Assembly: GCA_036675265.1 (NCBI GenBank)
Contig: JAKFFJ010000019.1
Span: 1 to 61,586 of the forward strand
Length of the DNA stretch: 61,586 bases
Direction: 5' to 3'
Source: CAMPJU01 sp036675265
GTDB lineage: Bacteria; Pseudomonadota; Gammaproteobacteria; Xanthomonadales; Xanthomonadaceae
The notes under the pieces were generated by a model. The model was not told the DNA's origin. It did no database searches and saw only the letters and a program-made list of their open reading frames with translations. Positions within the stretch are counted from its first letter, which is position 1. Each line of letters starts with the position of its first letter. The translations under genes and the position numbers were made by a program. Below are positions 51,718 to 60,462 of this stretch, piece after piece.

Positions 51718-52980
51718 CTACCCGGCCGCGTCCTCCACGACGCGTACCTCGCCCCCATCCTGCAGCCCTTCGGGCGGATCCAGCACCACCGTCTCGCCGC
51801 CAGAGATTCCGGAGGTCACCTCGCGGTCGTCGCCCAGGCTGCGACCCAGTGCCACTTCGCGCAGGTCCACGGTGCCTTCGCCGTCGTCCAGGCCCTGCAC
51901 CACGAACGCCACGTCGGTGCCGTCGCGCGATGCGATCGCATCGGCCGGCACGAGCACCCCGGGCGCTGGCGCATCGGCGGCCTGCGCCGGCGCCTCCTCC
52001 AGGAAGCTCACGCGCACGCCCATGTCCGGCACGATCCGCGCGTCGCGTTCCTTGAGCGCGATGCGCACCTTGACCGTCGCCTTGCCGCGGTCCGCCGCGG
52101 GGATGATCGCGGTCACCTCGGCCGGGATCTGCCATTCCGGGTAGGCATTGAGCGTGGCGACCACCGGCATCCCGGGCGCCACGCGGTTGATGTACGACTC
52201 GCCGACGTCGACCTCGACCTCCAGCGAATCCATGTCGACGATCGTGCCGATGCCGGTCCGGGTGAAGCCGCCGCCGGCCGACAGCGGCGAGATCATCTCG
52301 CCCGGCTGCGCGGCCTTGGCGATCACCACGCCCGCGAATGGCGCACGGACCACCGTGTTGTCGACGCTGTTGTCGGCGATGGCCAGCTGGTCGGCGGCGA
52401 CGTCGACGTTGCGGCGCGCGGTCACCAGTTGCGCGCGCAAGGCGTCGCGCTCGGCCACGGCCTGGTCGTACTGGGCGCGGGAGACCAACTGCCCCTCGGC
52501 GAGCCCGCCCAGGCGCTGCGCCTGCGCATTGGCCTGCTGGAAGCGTGCCTCCGCGCCCGCCACCTGGCTGCGCGCGGCCGCCAGTTGTGCCGCCGCGAGG
52601 TCGCGGCCGGCCATGGCATCGACGGGGTCGAGGGTGGCCATGACCTGCCCGGCCTCGACCTGCTGTCCTTCCTCGATCAGCACCTCACGGACCTTGCCGG
52701 TGACCTTGGCCGAAACCGTGGCCATGCGGCGTGCGACCACGTAGCCCGTGGCGTCCAGCACGGACGTCGCGGCGCCGCCCGCGCCGCCGATCGCCACGGC
52801 TTGCGCGGTGCGGACCTCCGGCGCGGACGACTGCCCGAACAGCCACCAGCCAACCAGGCCGGCCACCAGCAGGGCCGCCGCGATGCCGCCGGCGATCCAT
52901 GCCCACCTGGGCACGCCCTCGCGCGGCGGCGCGCTGCGGTCGATGCGGAGTTCCTTGAGCAGGTCGCGGGTGTCGTTCAT
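51718..52980 (-). CDS. Periplasmic adaptor protein (HlyD/MacA-like)
   Basis: This 420-aa membrane-fusion protein has an N-terminal cytoplasmic part, one transmembrane helix (about residues 26-48), a split biotinyl-lipoyl domain (VSAKVTGKVREVLIEEGQQV ... VRAPFAGVVIAKAAQPGE), a helical hairpin (about 130-195) and beta domains. It should link the ABC pump to an outer-membrane channel, which is not in this window. It is the first gene of the operon. Confidence 0.92.
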   Translation of the reverse strand: MNDTRDLLKELRIDRSAPPREGVPRWAWIAGGIAAALLVAGLVGWWLFGQSSAPEVRTAQAVAIGGAGGAATSVLDATGYVVARRMATVSAKVTGKVREVLIEEGQQVEAGQVMATLDPVDAMAGRDLAAAQLAAARSQVAGAEARFQQANAQAQRLGGLAEGQLVSRAQYDQAVAERDALRAQLVTARRNVDVAADQLAIADNSVDNTVVRAPFAGVVIAKAAQPGEMISPLSAGGGFTRTGIGTIVDMDSLEVEVDVGESYINRVAPGMPVVATLNAYPEWQIPAEVTAIIPAADRGKATVKVRIALKERDARIVPDMGVRVSFLEEAPAQAADAPAPGVLVPADAIASRDGTDVAFVVQGLDDGEGTVDLREVALGRSLGDDREVTSGISGGETVVLDPPEGLQDGGEVRVVEDAAG

Positions 52981-53058
52981 TGCAGCCAGGGACGGGCGCG
53001 GGGCTGCAAGTGTGACGAGAGTCGTGCATGGGCGCCAACCCGGGAGGCAAGTGGCATG

Positions 53059-53358
53059 TCAACCGCCCGCCACGGCGATCACCGCCTGCAGCGCGCGCAT
53101 GTGCCGGTCCAGCGCCTTGCGCCCTGCCGGGGTCAGCGAATACCAGGTGACGGGGCGGCGCTCGACGAAATCCCGCCGCAACGCCAGGTATGCCGCGTCC
53201 TCGAGCTTCCGCAGCTGCGCGCCGAGGTTGCCGTCGGTCAGGTCCAGTTGCGCCTTGAACCGCGAGAAGCTGATCTCCCCGTGGCGCGCCAGCAGCACGG
53301 CGATCGCGAACCGGGTGCGGTGTTCGAGCGCGGGGTCGAGCCCCTCAAGCGCTTTCAT
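53059..53358 (-). CDS. Winged-helix transcriptional regulator
   Basis: This 99-aa single-domain regulator has a MarR/PadR-like winged helix (FKAQLDLTDGNLGAQLRKLEDAAYL, wing VERRPVTWYSLTPAG). It overlaps the preceding membrane protein gene by 14 nt, a common pair in Xanthomonadales. The operon promoter has a palindrome exactly between -35 and -10, so autorepression by this protein is likely. Confidence 0.87.
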   Translation of the reverse strand: MKALEGLDPALEHRTRFAIAVLLARHGEISFSRFKAQLDLTDGNLGAQLRKLEDAAYLALRRDFVERRPVTWYSLTPAGRKALDRHMRALQAVIAVAGG

Positions 53359-53929
53359 CGCAGCCCGCCGCGATCCGGGCGCGCCGCGCCGCCGCGCCGG
53401 CCCATGCCAGTGCCAGGCCGATCGCCAGGCCGGTGATCGTCCAGGTGTAGGGCGGCTGGAACAGCACCATGACGGCGTAGGCCGCCATCATCATCAGGCC
53501 GCTGCCCAGCATCCCGCGGTCCAGGTGGATGCCGGCCAATGCGTACATCAGGCCGGTCACCAGCAGGAACGTGGCCACCGTCGAATCAACGTCGGCGCGC
53601 CCGGTGAACAGCGGCAGCGCGCACAACAGGAAGGCCAGGCCGCCGACCAGCCAGTGGAATCCGTGGCGGCGCCCGAGCGCCGCGTCCCGGATGCCGCATG
53701 CGCGCTCGTCGCGCACCGCGAACCACCAGCTGAGCAGGCCACCGCCGATGCCGGCCACCAGCCAGAAGGGCCCGGCGTACACGGGCGCTAGGTCCGGCAA
53801 GGCGAAGCCGACGGGGATGAGGCAGGCCCACAGGTAATAGATCGCCGGCACGCCGGCGGGCCGGTCGTGGAAGCGAACCGCGCTGGCCACGTAGTCGAGG
53901 TCCTGCTTGATCTGGTCTGCGGTGGTCAT
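53345..53929 (-). CDS. Membrane protein paired with the winged-helix regulator
   Basis: This 194-aa protein has a cytoplasmic N-terminus (MTTADQIKQDLDYVASAVR) and about six helices. The start IKQDLDYVASAVRF is typical of integral membrane proteins encoded next to HTH_27-type regulators in this order. The function is unknown. GAGGG precedes the ATG. It is first in the operon and probably co-regulated with the regulator. Confidence 0.8.
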   Translation of the reverse strand: MTTADQIKQDLDYVASAVRFHDRPAGVPAIYYLWACLIPVGFALPDLAPVYAGPFWLVAGIGGGLLSWWFAVRDERACGIRDAALGRRHGFHWLVGGLAFLLCALPLFTGRADVDSTVATFLLVTGLMYALAGIHLDRGMLGSGLMMMAAYAVMVLFQPPYTWTITGLAIGLALAWAGAAARRARIAAGCDESA

Positions 53930-53955
53930 GGTGTCGCCCTCGGATTGACGTTTGC

Positions 53956-53984
53956 AAAGTACTCTGAAAAACAGAGTATGGCAA
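53956..53984 (-). promoter_or_regulatory. Promoter with perfect palindromic operator in the spacer
   Basis: On the minus strand TTGCCA (53984-53979) and TACTTT (53961-53956) are 17 bp apart. The inverted repeat TACTCTG-AAAAA-CAGAGTA (53960-53978) occupies the spacer. It also overlaps a further half-site (ACTTTG) at the -10. This is the classical layout of a repressor-controlled promoter for the membrane protein/regulator operon at 53929-53059. Confidence 0.65.
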
Positions 53985-54035
53985 TGGGCGAGGGTGCCCG
54001 GGGGTGACCGTTCGTCGGACGGACCAGGAAGTGGG

Positions 54036-55427
54036 TCAGGCGGCGGTGCCGAACCGCGCCTGCAGCATCGCGAACGCGGCGCGCAGGCCCTGGGCTTCGC
54101 CGCCCGCGGGGCGCCCGGGGCGCTCAGCATCGTTCCAGGCGTAGCCGTCGACGTGGGCCCATGCCTGTCCCGCGGGCACGAAGCGCTCCAGGTACAGCGC
54201 CGCGGCGATGCTGCCCGCCATCTTCGACGGGCCGGAGTTGGCGATGTCGGCGATGTGGCTGGTGAGATAGCGCAGGTAGGGCCGCCACAACGGCATGCGC
54301 CACAGCGGGTCGCGTACCTGGAGTCCGGCTTCGATCCAGGCCTGCGCAACGGCGTCGTCGTTGCTGTACAGCGCGGGCAGTTCCGGGCCCAGTGCGACGC
54401 GCGCGGCGCCGGTGAGCGTGGCGAAGTCGAGCAGCAGCGCCGGCTTGCCCTCCGCCGCGTACGCAAGCGCGTCGCCGAGCACGACGCGGCCCTCGGCATC
54501 CGTGTTGTCGATCTCGACGCTGACGCCGGTGCGCGTGGCGATCACCTCGCCGGGGCGGAACGCATCCGGGCCGATCGCGTTCTCGACGGCAGGCACGAGC
54601 AGGGTGATGCGGATCGGCAGGCGCCGCGCCATCACCAGTTCCGCCAGTGCGATCGCATGCGCCGCGCCGCCCATGTCCTTCTTCATCCAGCGCATGCCGT
54701 CGGCCGGCTTGAGGTCCAGGCCGCCGGTGTCGAAGCACACGCCCTTGCCGACGATGGCCACGTGCGGGTGCCCGGCCTCGCCCCACTGCAGCGCCAGCAG
54801 CCGCGGCGCGCGGTGCGAGGCGCGACCGACCGCGTGGATGGCCGGGAAGTCGCGCGCGAGCAGGTCGTCGCCGGTGATCGCCTCGATGCGCGCGCCGTGG
54901 CGCTCGGCGATCTCGCAGGCGACCTGCTCGAGCTGGTCGGGCCCCATGTCCTGGCTGGGCGTGTTGACCAGGTCGCGCACGCGCACGCAGGCCGCGAGCA
55001 CGTCGAAGACGGCCCCGTCATGGGTGCCCGCCAGCGATGCCGGCCCCCGCGGGCGCGTCTTGTAGCGGTCGAAGCGGTACGCGCCCAGGCCCCAGCCCAG
55101 TTGCAACGCCGCGCGTTCGTCGCCGGGCAGTTCGCCGGCGACGCGCCACGCGTCGCCCGGGAGTCCGGCCGGACCGTGCGCATAGCTGTAGGGATCGAGC
55201 GGATCGCCGATGCCGAGCAATGCGCCCGCGATCCCGCCGTCCGGGCCCGGCAGCGGCAGCATGGTGCCGGGCGCGCCGTCGAACGCATGCGCGTCCAGCC
55301 ATGCCCCGGTGCTTGCCGGCTGCGCGCCGCGCCAGGCGGCCAGCGTGTCGCGGCGTACCAGGTGCAACGGCAACGCGGGGGCGTCTTCGGCTGCGAAGCC
55401 GGGCGGGAAGGACTGCGGGTCGGTCAT
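54036..55427 (-). CDS. Leucyl aminopeptidase family (M17) peptidase
   Basis: This 463-aa metallopeptidase has the M17 catalytic domain with VGKGVCFDTGGLDLKP (Lys and metal Asp), the central MKKDMGGAAHAIALAE and the signature NTDAEGRVVLGDAL. The N-terminal domain is less conserved. It likely removes N-terminal residues from peptides in the cytoplasm. The start overlaps the stop of the yigB-like gene by 4 nt. Confidence 0.93.
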   Translation of the reverse strand: MTDPQSFPPGFAAEDAPALPLHLVRRDTLAAWRGAQPASTGAWLDAHAFDGAPGTMLPLPGPDGGIAGALLGIGDPLDPYSYAHGPAGLPGDAWRVAGELPGDERAALQLGWGLGAYRFDRYKTRPRGPASLAGTHDGAVFDVLAACVRVRDLVNTPSQDMGPDQLEQVACEIAERHGARIEAITGDDLLARDFPAIHAVGRASHRAPRLLALQWGEAGHPHVAIVGKGVCFDTGGLDLKPADGMRWMKKDMGGAAHAIALAELVMARRLPIRITLLVPAVENAIGPDAFRPGEVIATRTGVSVEIDNTDAEGRVVLGDALAYAAEGKPALLLDFATLTGAARVALGPELPALYSNDDAVAQAWIEAGLQVRDPLWRMPLWRPYLRYLTSHIADIANSGPSKMAGSIAAALYLERFVPAGQAWAHVDGYAWNDAERPGRPAGGEAQGLRAAFAMLQARFGTAA

Positions 55428-56149
55428 GCGGCGTGCTCGAGGGAACGGGGTTGCGCGTCGCGGCCTGCCTCCAGCCAGTCCGCCAGTGCGCCGAGCGTGG
55501 CGAATTCCAGGTCCGGCCGCACGTCGTCGAGCGGCCAGGGGCGGCCGTCTCGATTGATCCAGCAGGTCGACAGCCCGGCGCCCGCGGCGCCCGCGATGTC
55601 GTGCACCGCGTCGTCGCCGACGTGGAGCACGTCCGCGGCCGCCACGCCGAGCCGGTCGCAAGCGGCGTGGAAGATGCAGGCGGACGGCTTGGGCTTGCCG
55701 TGTTCGCGCGCGCCCAGGCAGAAGGCGAAGTGCCCCTGCAACCCGATGGCCGCGAGGTCCGCGTTGCCGTTGGTCAGGGCCGCGACCGGGACACGCGTGG
55801 CCATCCGGACCAGCGCATCGATCGCGTCGGGGTAGCACTCCACCGCATTGCGCGCCGCGAAGAACGCGGCAAACGCGCCCTCTGCGAGCCTCGGGTCGTC
55901 GCCGCTGTCGGCCAGCGCATGCACCAGCACCAGCCGGCGTTGCTCGGTGAAGTCGTGGGCCAGGTCGGTCCGCTCGCGGCCGATGCGGTCGCGCAGCGCG
56001 CGCATCGCGTCGACCGGCCAGCGCCGGGCCGTACCGGGCGCATTGCGCTCGAGCCACGCGTGGAGCGCCAGTTCCGCCCGCGAGATCACCGGTCCGATCG
56101 GCCAGACCGTGTCGTCCAGGTCCAGGGTGATGGCGAGTGGCGCGCGCAT
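55424..56149 (-). CDS. yigB: HAD phosphatase, YigB-like
   Basis: This 241-aa HAD hydrolase has motif I DLDDT (Asp10, Asp12), motif II ALTNGN, Lys in HGKPKPS and motif III LHVGDDAVHDIAGA. The pattern matches YigB, which removes phosphate from the riboflavin intermediate 5-amino-6-ribitylamino-uracil phosphate. In E. coli yigB follows xerC. Here it has moved about 31 kb away. The assignment is by resemblance. Confidence 0.82.
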   Translation of the reverse strand: MRAPLAITLDLDDTVWPIGPVISRAELALHAWLERNAPGTARRWPVDAMRALRDRIGRERTDLAHDFTEQRRLVLVHALADSGDDPRLAEGAFAAFFAARNAVECYPDAIDALVRMATRVPVAALTNGNADLAAIGLQGHFAFCLGAREHGKPKPSACIFHAACDRLGVAAADVLHVGDDAVHDIAGAAGAGLSTCWINRDGRPWPLDDVRPDLEFATLGALADWLEAGRDAQPRSLEHAA

Positions 56150-56175
56150 CCAGGCATGGTAACGCGTGGCCACGC

Positions 56176-57288
56176 CTACTCCAGCAGCCTTGCCCACCCC
56201 TCGCCGCCCTCGATCCGCGACAGCACCAGCTTGAAGCAGACCAGCAGCGGCACCGCCAGCAGCAGGCCGATGATCCCCCACAGCCAGCCGAACACCATCA
56301 GCGACAGGATCAGGATCAGCGGGGAGACGGCCATCCGCGCGCCGAGCACGATCGGCGTGATGAACTGGCCCTCGACGGTGTGCAGCCCCAGGTACAACGC
56401 GGCGGGCAATAGCGATTGCCACAGCTCGTCATAGCCCAGGAAGCCGACGCCCAGCATGGTGAGCATCCCGATCAGCGGGCCGACGTAGGGCGCGAAGTTG
56501 AGCAACGCCGCCATCGTGCCCCAGAGCAGGGCCTCGTCCAGCGGCATGTCCATCACGAAGACCATCAGCAGCGCGAACACCAGGCCGACCACCGCGTTGA
56601 TCACGCTGATGGTGAGCACGTAACGCGAGATCTCCAGCTCGATCGACTGCAGGATCTCGACCGTCACCTTCTTCTGCTGGCGGCTGGGCAGCAGCGCGAT
56701 CGCGTTGCGCTGCATCCGCCCGCCATAGACCATGAAGAAGAACGTCAGCAGCAGCACCGTCAGCACCGCCACGATCACCTTCGGCGTGGTCATCAGCGCC
56801 GCATACGGGTCGTCGTCCTCGGTGCGCACCACCTCGATGGGTTGCGCGCCGTCTTCGCCGCCCGCCGCGCGGGCGATGTCCTCGGCCGCCTCGTTGGCCT
56901 CCTTCACCGGGCGCGTGAGGTCCTGCAGCTTCTCGCCAAGCTGGCTCAGCTCCCGCGGGGCCTCGGAGATCCACTCGGTCGCCGGCTCGAACAGTTGGCG
57001 GCCCAGCGCATATGCGCCGTACAGGCCGACGAACAGCACCAGCAATGCGCCGACGAACCGCGGCACGTACAGCCGGCGCAGCAGGCGGATGATGGGATTG
57101 CCGATCAGCGCGAAGAACATCGCCAGCAACACCGGCAGCAGCAACCCTTGCGCGGCCCAGAGCGTGTAGCCGATGGCGAGCACGGCGAGCACCACGACGG
57201 CCACCGGCGCGCGGGGACGCGGGGGCGGCGGCGGACCGGGCGCTGCATCCGCAGTGTCCGGCAGGTCGACGCCCGTCGCGGCGCTCAT
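56176..57288 (-). CDS. AI-2E family transporter
   Basis: This 370-aa membrane protein of the AI-2 exporter (TqsA/PerM) superfamily has eight helices. The family pattern IMRNAIALLPSRQQKKVTVEILQSIELEISRYV, GFLGYDELW and TPIVLGARMAVSPLILILSLMVFGWLWGIIGLLLAVPLL is clear. Export of autoinducer-2 has been suggested for relatives, but the substrate here is unknown. It overlaps the next gene start by 4 nt. Confidence 0.9.
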   Translation of the reverse strand: MSAATGVDLPDTADAAPGPPPPPRPRAPVAVVVLAVLAIGYTLWAAQGLLLPVLLAMFFALIGNPIIRLLRRLYVPRFVGALLVLFVGLYGAYALGRQLFEPATEWISEAPRELSQLGEKLQDLTRPVKEANEAAEDIARAAGGEDGAQPIEVVRTEDDDPYAALMTTPKVIVAVLTVLLLTFFFMVYGGRMQRNAIALLPSRQQKKVTVEILQSIELEISRYVLTISVINAVVGLVFALLMVFVMDMPLDEALLWGTMAALLNFAPYVGPLIGMLTMLGVGFLGYDELWQSLLPAALYLGLHTVEGQFITPIVLGARMAVSPLILILSLMVFGWLWGIIGLLLAVPLLVCFKLVLSRIEGGEGWARLLE

Positions 57289-57662
57289 GGCTCGTAGGCT
57301 TCCGCGGTCGCGGTGGGCTGGCGCACGCCGACGGCCTCGGCGGCGGTTTCCGCGGTGTCTTCGGCGGTCTCGGCAGCTGCCTCCGCCTCGCCCGCGGCCG
57401 CCTGCGCCTGTCCGCTGGCGAGCAGCGCCGACAGCGACGCGAGCATGCGCAACACGCCGCCCCCGCTCGCCGCGACCTTGCCGGGTTCGAGCCGCCCGAC
57501 CAGGAAACCGCTGGCCAGGCCGGCGAGCATGATCCGCCCCGGCGTCCACGACGCCTTCCAGGAGCGCTTGAGCTGCCGCCAGTCCGCGGCGGTGCGGCGC
57601 TCCTGGGCCTCCACCACGTTCTCGGCCTGTTCGACCTTTTGCAACAGCTTGTCGAAGCTCAT
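57285..57662 (-). CDS. Small protein in the YqjK position
   Basis: This 125-aa protein starts with an amphipathic helix (MSFDKLLQKVEQAENVVEAQERRTAADWRQLKRSW), then a hydrophobic stretch (PGRIMLAGLASGFLVGRL, about residues 41-60) and a low-complexity Ala/Glu tail. It follows the YqjE-like and YqjD-like genes with overlapping starts, the position of YqjK in E. coli. The short lengths prevent a certain family call. Confidence 0.65.
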   Translation of the reverse strand: MSFDKLLQKVEQAENVVEAQERRTAADWRQLKRSWKASWTPGRIMLAGLASGFLVGRLEPGKVAASGGGVLRMLASLSALLASGQAQAAAGEAEAAAETAEDTAETAAEAVGVRQPTATAEAYEP

Positions 57663-58240
57663 GGCGGCGTGACCTCGATGCCGCGGCCATCCTTCAGCGG
57701 CGTCTTCGACGCAACGCGCTCGAGCTGTTCGGCCGCCTCGCGGCTGGAGACCGCCGAGCCGGCGCGTGGCGCGAGGTCGGCGAGCTCGCCGATGCCCAGG
57801 CGCGCCAGCTGGCGACGCGTGGCCTGCATGCGGGTGTATTCGAAGTAGCGCATGCCCTGGTACACGGCGCCCGCGGCCGCGGCGATGCTGAGCACGGCAC
57901 AGGACAGCAGTGCACCCCACCAGGGCCAGCCCAGTTGCCGATTGAGGGTCACGATCAGGGCCGTCATCAGCAGCAGCCAGGCCGATGCCCCGAACACGAT
58001 CGCCACGCCGGTGAAGGCGAGGGTGCGGCCGAACGCGCTGCGCGCCAGCGAGAAGTCGGCGGCCACCAGGCTGCGCAGCGCCTTGCCGGTGTCGGCCGCG
58101 GCGCGCACGCTGGCGCGCCCGGCCGCGCCGACCTGGCGCAACGACTCCTGCAGGTCGGGCCGCGGCTGCGGGATGTCCTCCGGGCTGGGACCCTGGTCCC
58201 GCGGTGCCTCGTCGCCGTCCCCTGGCGGCATGTCCTGCAC
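57659..58240 (-). CDS. Holin-superfamily membrane protein (YqjE-like, DUF1469)
   Basis: This 193-aa protein has a Pro/Asp-rich N-terminus, a conserved helix (SLVAADFSLARSAFGRTLAFT) and two transmembrane helices (about residues 73-97 and 103-130), matching YqjE/phage holin family 6. Either GTG at 58240 or ATG at 58231 may be the start. It ends overlapping the YqjK-like gene and begins just after the YqjD-like stop. Confidence 0.8.
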   Translation of the reverse strand: MQDMPPGDGDEAPRDQGPSPEDIPQPRPDLQESLRQVGAAGRASVRAAADTGKALRSLVAADFSLARSAFGRTLAFTGVAIVFGASAWLLLMTALIVTLNRQLGWPWWGALLSCAVLSIAAAAGAVYQGMRYFEYTRMQATRRQLARLGIGELADLAPRAGSAVSSREAAEQLERVASKTPLKDGRGIEVTPP

Positions 58241-58242
58241 GC

Positions 58243-58647
58243 TCAGCGGTCGCTGCCGCGCGCGAGCTTGGCGATGATCCAGCCGGCGGCGAAGGCAACG
58301 CCGAACGAGGCGAGCGGACGCTCGCGGATCAGGTCGGCGGCGCTCTCGACCAGGTCCTGGCCCTTCTCCATCAGGGCGTCGACCTGTTCGCGGGTGGCTT
58401 CGGGCAGGCCTTCCGCGGCGGCCAGGCCGGCCAGCGCACTGTCGGCCAGGTCGGCCTTGACGTTGGCGCGGCCCAGGCGGAGGTGGTCGCCGGCATTGCC
58501 GCCGGCGCCGCGGAGTGCTTCGCCGGCCGCGCCGGTCGCGCCCTTGATGGCCTCGCCCGCGTCGCGCGCGGCCTGGCCGAGGTGGGTGCCGGCTTCGCCG
58601 AGGTTGCGCTTGACCGAATCGCTGGCGGTGGGGTTGGTGGGGCTCAT
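58243..58647 (-). CDS. DUF883/ElaB-YqjD family protein
   Basis: This 134-aa protein has an extended Ala/Gly-rich helical part and a C-terminal transmembrane segment (ERPLASFGVAFAAGWIIAKL) with the DUF883 signature. In E. coli YqjD anchors ribosomes to the membrane in stationary phase. GGAGGAA precedes the ATG. It leads the trio YqjD-YqjE-YqjK-like. Confidence 0.8.
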   Translation of the reverse strand: MSPTNPTASDSVKRNLGEAGTHLGQAARDAGEAIKGATGAAGEALRGAGGNAGDHLRLGRANVKADLADSALAGLAAAEGLPEATREQVDALMEKGQDLVESAADLIRERPLASFGVAFAAGWIIAKLARGSDR

Positions 58648-58690
58648 CGGGTGTTCCTCCGTTCTCGCGTGGGGGTGGGTGGAGCGGGGA

Positions 58691-60151
58691 TCATTGCATT
58701 GCCAGTGTGCCCGCCGTGTCGCCGCGGACCACCTGGAGGACCAGGCTGCCGGCGCGCGGGTCGGCCGCGACGACCAGGGCGCGGAAACCCGCCAGGTCCT
58801 CGAACCGGCCGCCGCTGGTGGCGACCACCAGGTCGCCCTCGCGCAGGCCGTTGCGCGCCGCCCGGCTGCCGGGCTCGAGCGCCTCGACCAGGACGCCGGC
58901 GATGCCGGCCTGGCGCAGGCGCTCGGGGAGTTCCGCGAAGACCGCACCCGACAACCGCGGGTCCAGCACGCCGCCGGCCTGGGTGCGGGGCTGCTCGCGC
59001 AGGCGTGTCTCCAGGCGCAACGTCTCGTTGTCGCGGCGCACGTCCAGCACCACGGCCGCGCCGACCGGCTGCAGGCCCTCGAAGTTGTGCAGGGCGGCCG
59101 GGCCGTCGATGCGCTCGCCGTTGGCCCCGACGACGACATCGCCCGGCCGCACGCCGGCGTCGGCGGCGGCCGAGTCCGGATAGACCCGGGTCACCAGTGC
59201 ACCGCGCGTGGCGTCGAGGGCGAGCGCCTCGGCGACGCGCGCGTCGATGGCCTGCGTCTCCACCCCCAGGACGCCGCGACGGACCACGCCGTCGTTGGCG
59301 ATCAACTGCTCCATGATCCCGCGCGCCAGGTTGCTGGGGATGGCGAACCCGAGCCCGATGTTGCCGGCCATCGAGCCGCGCGGGTTGAAGCTCGCGGTGT
59401 TGATGCCGACCAGCTCGCCCTGCAGGTTGACCAGCGCGCCGCCGGAATTGCCGGGGTTGATCGACGCGTCCGTCTGGATGAAGTCCTGGAAGCCCAGGCC
59501 GGCCAGGCCGGTGCGGCCGACCGCGGACACGATGCCGGAGGTGACCGTCTGGCCGATGCCGAACGGGTTGCCGACCGCGACGACGAAGTCGCCGACCTGC
59601 AACGCGCTCGAATCGGCGAGCGTCACCTCGCTCAGGCCCTCCGCGGGGATGCGCATGAGCGCCACGTCCGTGTCCGGGTCGGAGCCGATGAATTCCGCCT
59701 CGACCGTGCGTCCGTCGGACAGGGTGACCTGCACTGCGTCCGCGCCTTCGATCACGTGGTGGTTGGTGAGGACGTAGCCGTTGTCGGCATCGACGATGAC
59801 CCCCGAGCCCAGCGACTGGCGGATGCGCTCCTGCGGCAGGCCCGGGAACATGCGGCGGAAGATCGGGTCGTCGAAGAACGGGTTGCTGATGCGCACCCGC
59901 TGCGTGCTGTGCACGCTCACCACGGCCGGCGTCACGTCTTCAAGCATCGGCGCCAGCGAAGGCAGCGCGCGTCCGCCCACTTCGGCCGGCAACGCACCTG
60001 CGACGGGCAGCGCCGGGGTGGCGTGGGCGGGCTGGTCGACCGCATCGCGCAGCGCGGTCGCGGCGAAACCCCCGAACGCGGCGGCGGCGAGCAGGGCGAG
60101 GACGGTCGGGATGCGGCGCATGGTCGGTCGGCGCAAGGCGGCTCGGCGCAT
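58691..60151 (-). CDS. DegQ/DegP-like periplasmic serine protease
   Basis: This 486-aa HtrA-family protease has a signal peptide, a trypsin-like domain with catalytic triad His132, Asp162 and Ser236 (GNSGG), and two PDZ domains (about residues 280-370 and 400-486). It degrades or refolds damaged periplasmic proteins. An ATG at 60121 would shorten the N-terminus by ten residues. The ATG at 60151 is preferred since a -10-like GACACT (60164-60159) lies 7 nt upstream. Confidence 0.93.
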   Translation of the reverse strand: MRRAALRRPTMRRIPTVLALLAAAAFGGFAATALRDAVDQPAHATPALPVAGALPAEVGGRALPSLAPMLEDVTPAVVSVHSTQRVRISNPFFDDPIFRRMFPGLPQERIRQSLGSGVIVDADNGYVLTNHHVIEGADAVQVTLSDGRTVEAEFIGSDPDTDVALMRIPAEGLSEVTLADSSALQVGDFVVAVGNPFGIGQTVTSGIVSAVGRTGLAGLGFQDFIQTDASINPGNSGGALVNLQGELVGINTASFNPRGSMAGNIGLGFAIPSNLARGIMEQLIANDGVVRRGVLGVETQAIDARVAEALALDATRGALVTRVYPDSAAADAGVRPGDVVVGANGERIDGPAALHNFEGLQPVGAAVVLDVRRDNETLRLETRLREQPRTQAGGVLDPRLSGAVFAELPERLRQAGIAGVLVEALEPGSRAARNGLREGDLVVATSGGRFEDLAGFRALVVAADPRAGSLVLQVVRGDTAGTLAMQ

Positions 60152-60309
60152 TGAAGGAAGTGTCCCCTGTTCACGAGTGTCAACGACGTGAAGTGTCGTC
60201 CCCGGCACTTAAACATCCCCTTAAACCGCCCCTGGATGCGCGGCGAAAAGCAAGCACCAACGCAAGTCGCGCTGCCGTCGGGACACGGATCGCCGGGGGC
60301 GGATTCCTG

Positions 60310-60338
60310 TTGACTCGCGCACGGGCCGGGCGTAGCTT
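60310..60338 (+). promoter_or_regulatory. Ribonucleotide reductase promoter
   Basis: TTGACT (60310-60315) and TAGCTT (60333-60338) are spaced by 17 bp. Transcription would start near 60345, giving a leader of about 118 nt that contains an NrdR-like box and three hairpins. Confidence 0.6.
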
Positions 60339-60346
60339 GGCCCCCT

Positions 60347-60438
60347 GCGTTGCCACTACATCTTGTGGTCGGCAACGCCGGAAAGGCCCAAGCACTGGTG
60401 GATCGTGCTGGTTTGGGGGACGCAGGAACCAACCTGCG
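60347..60438 (+). promoter_or_regulatory. Structured 5' leader with NrdR-like box before the class II RNR gene
   Basis: A 16-bp palindrome CCACTACATCTTGTGG (60353-60368) resembles the NrdR operator. It is framed by the perfect 8-bp inverted repeat GCGTTGCC (60347-60354) and GGCAACGC (60371-60378). Two further hairpins follow: AGCAC/GTGCT (60391-60409) and CGCAGG-AACCAA-CCTGCG (60421-60438). The ribosome site GAGGAG (60446-60451) is just downstream. No cobalamin riboswitch motif was recognised. A published nrdJ RNA motif should be compared. Confidence 0.6.
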
Positions 60439-60462
60439 CACAGGACGAGGAGTGGTGACAGG

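Noticed and set aside
60345..60462. Cobalamin riboswitch before the B12-dependent reductase
   Set aside because: No B12-box was recognised, and a leader of about 118 nt is too short for the usual aptamer. A different structured leader is reported instead.
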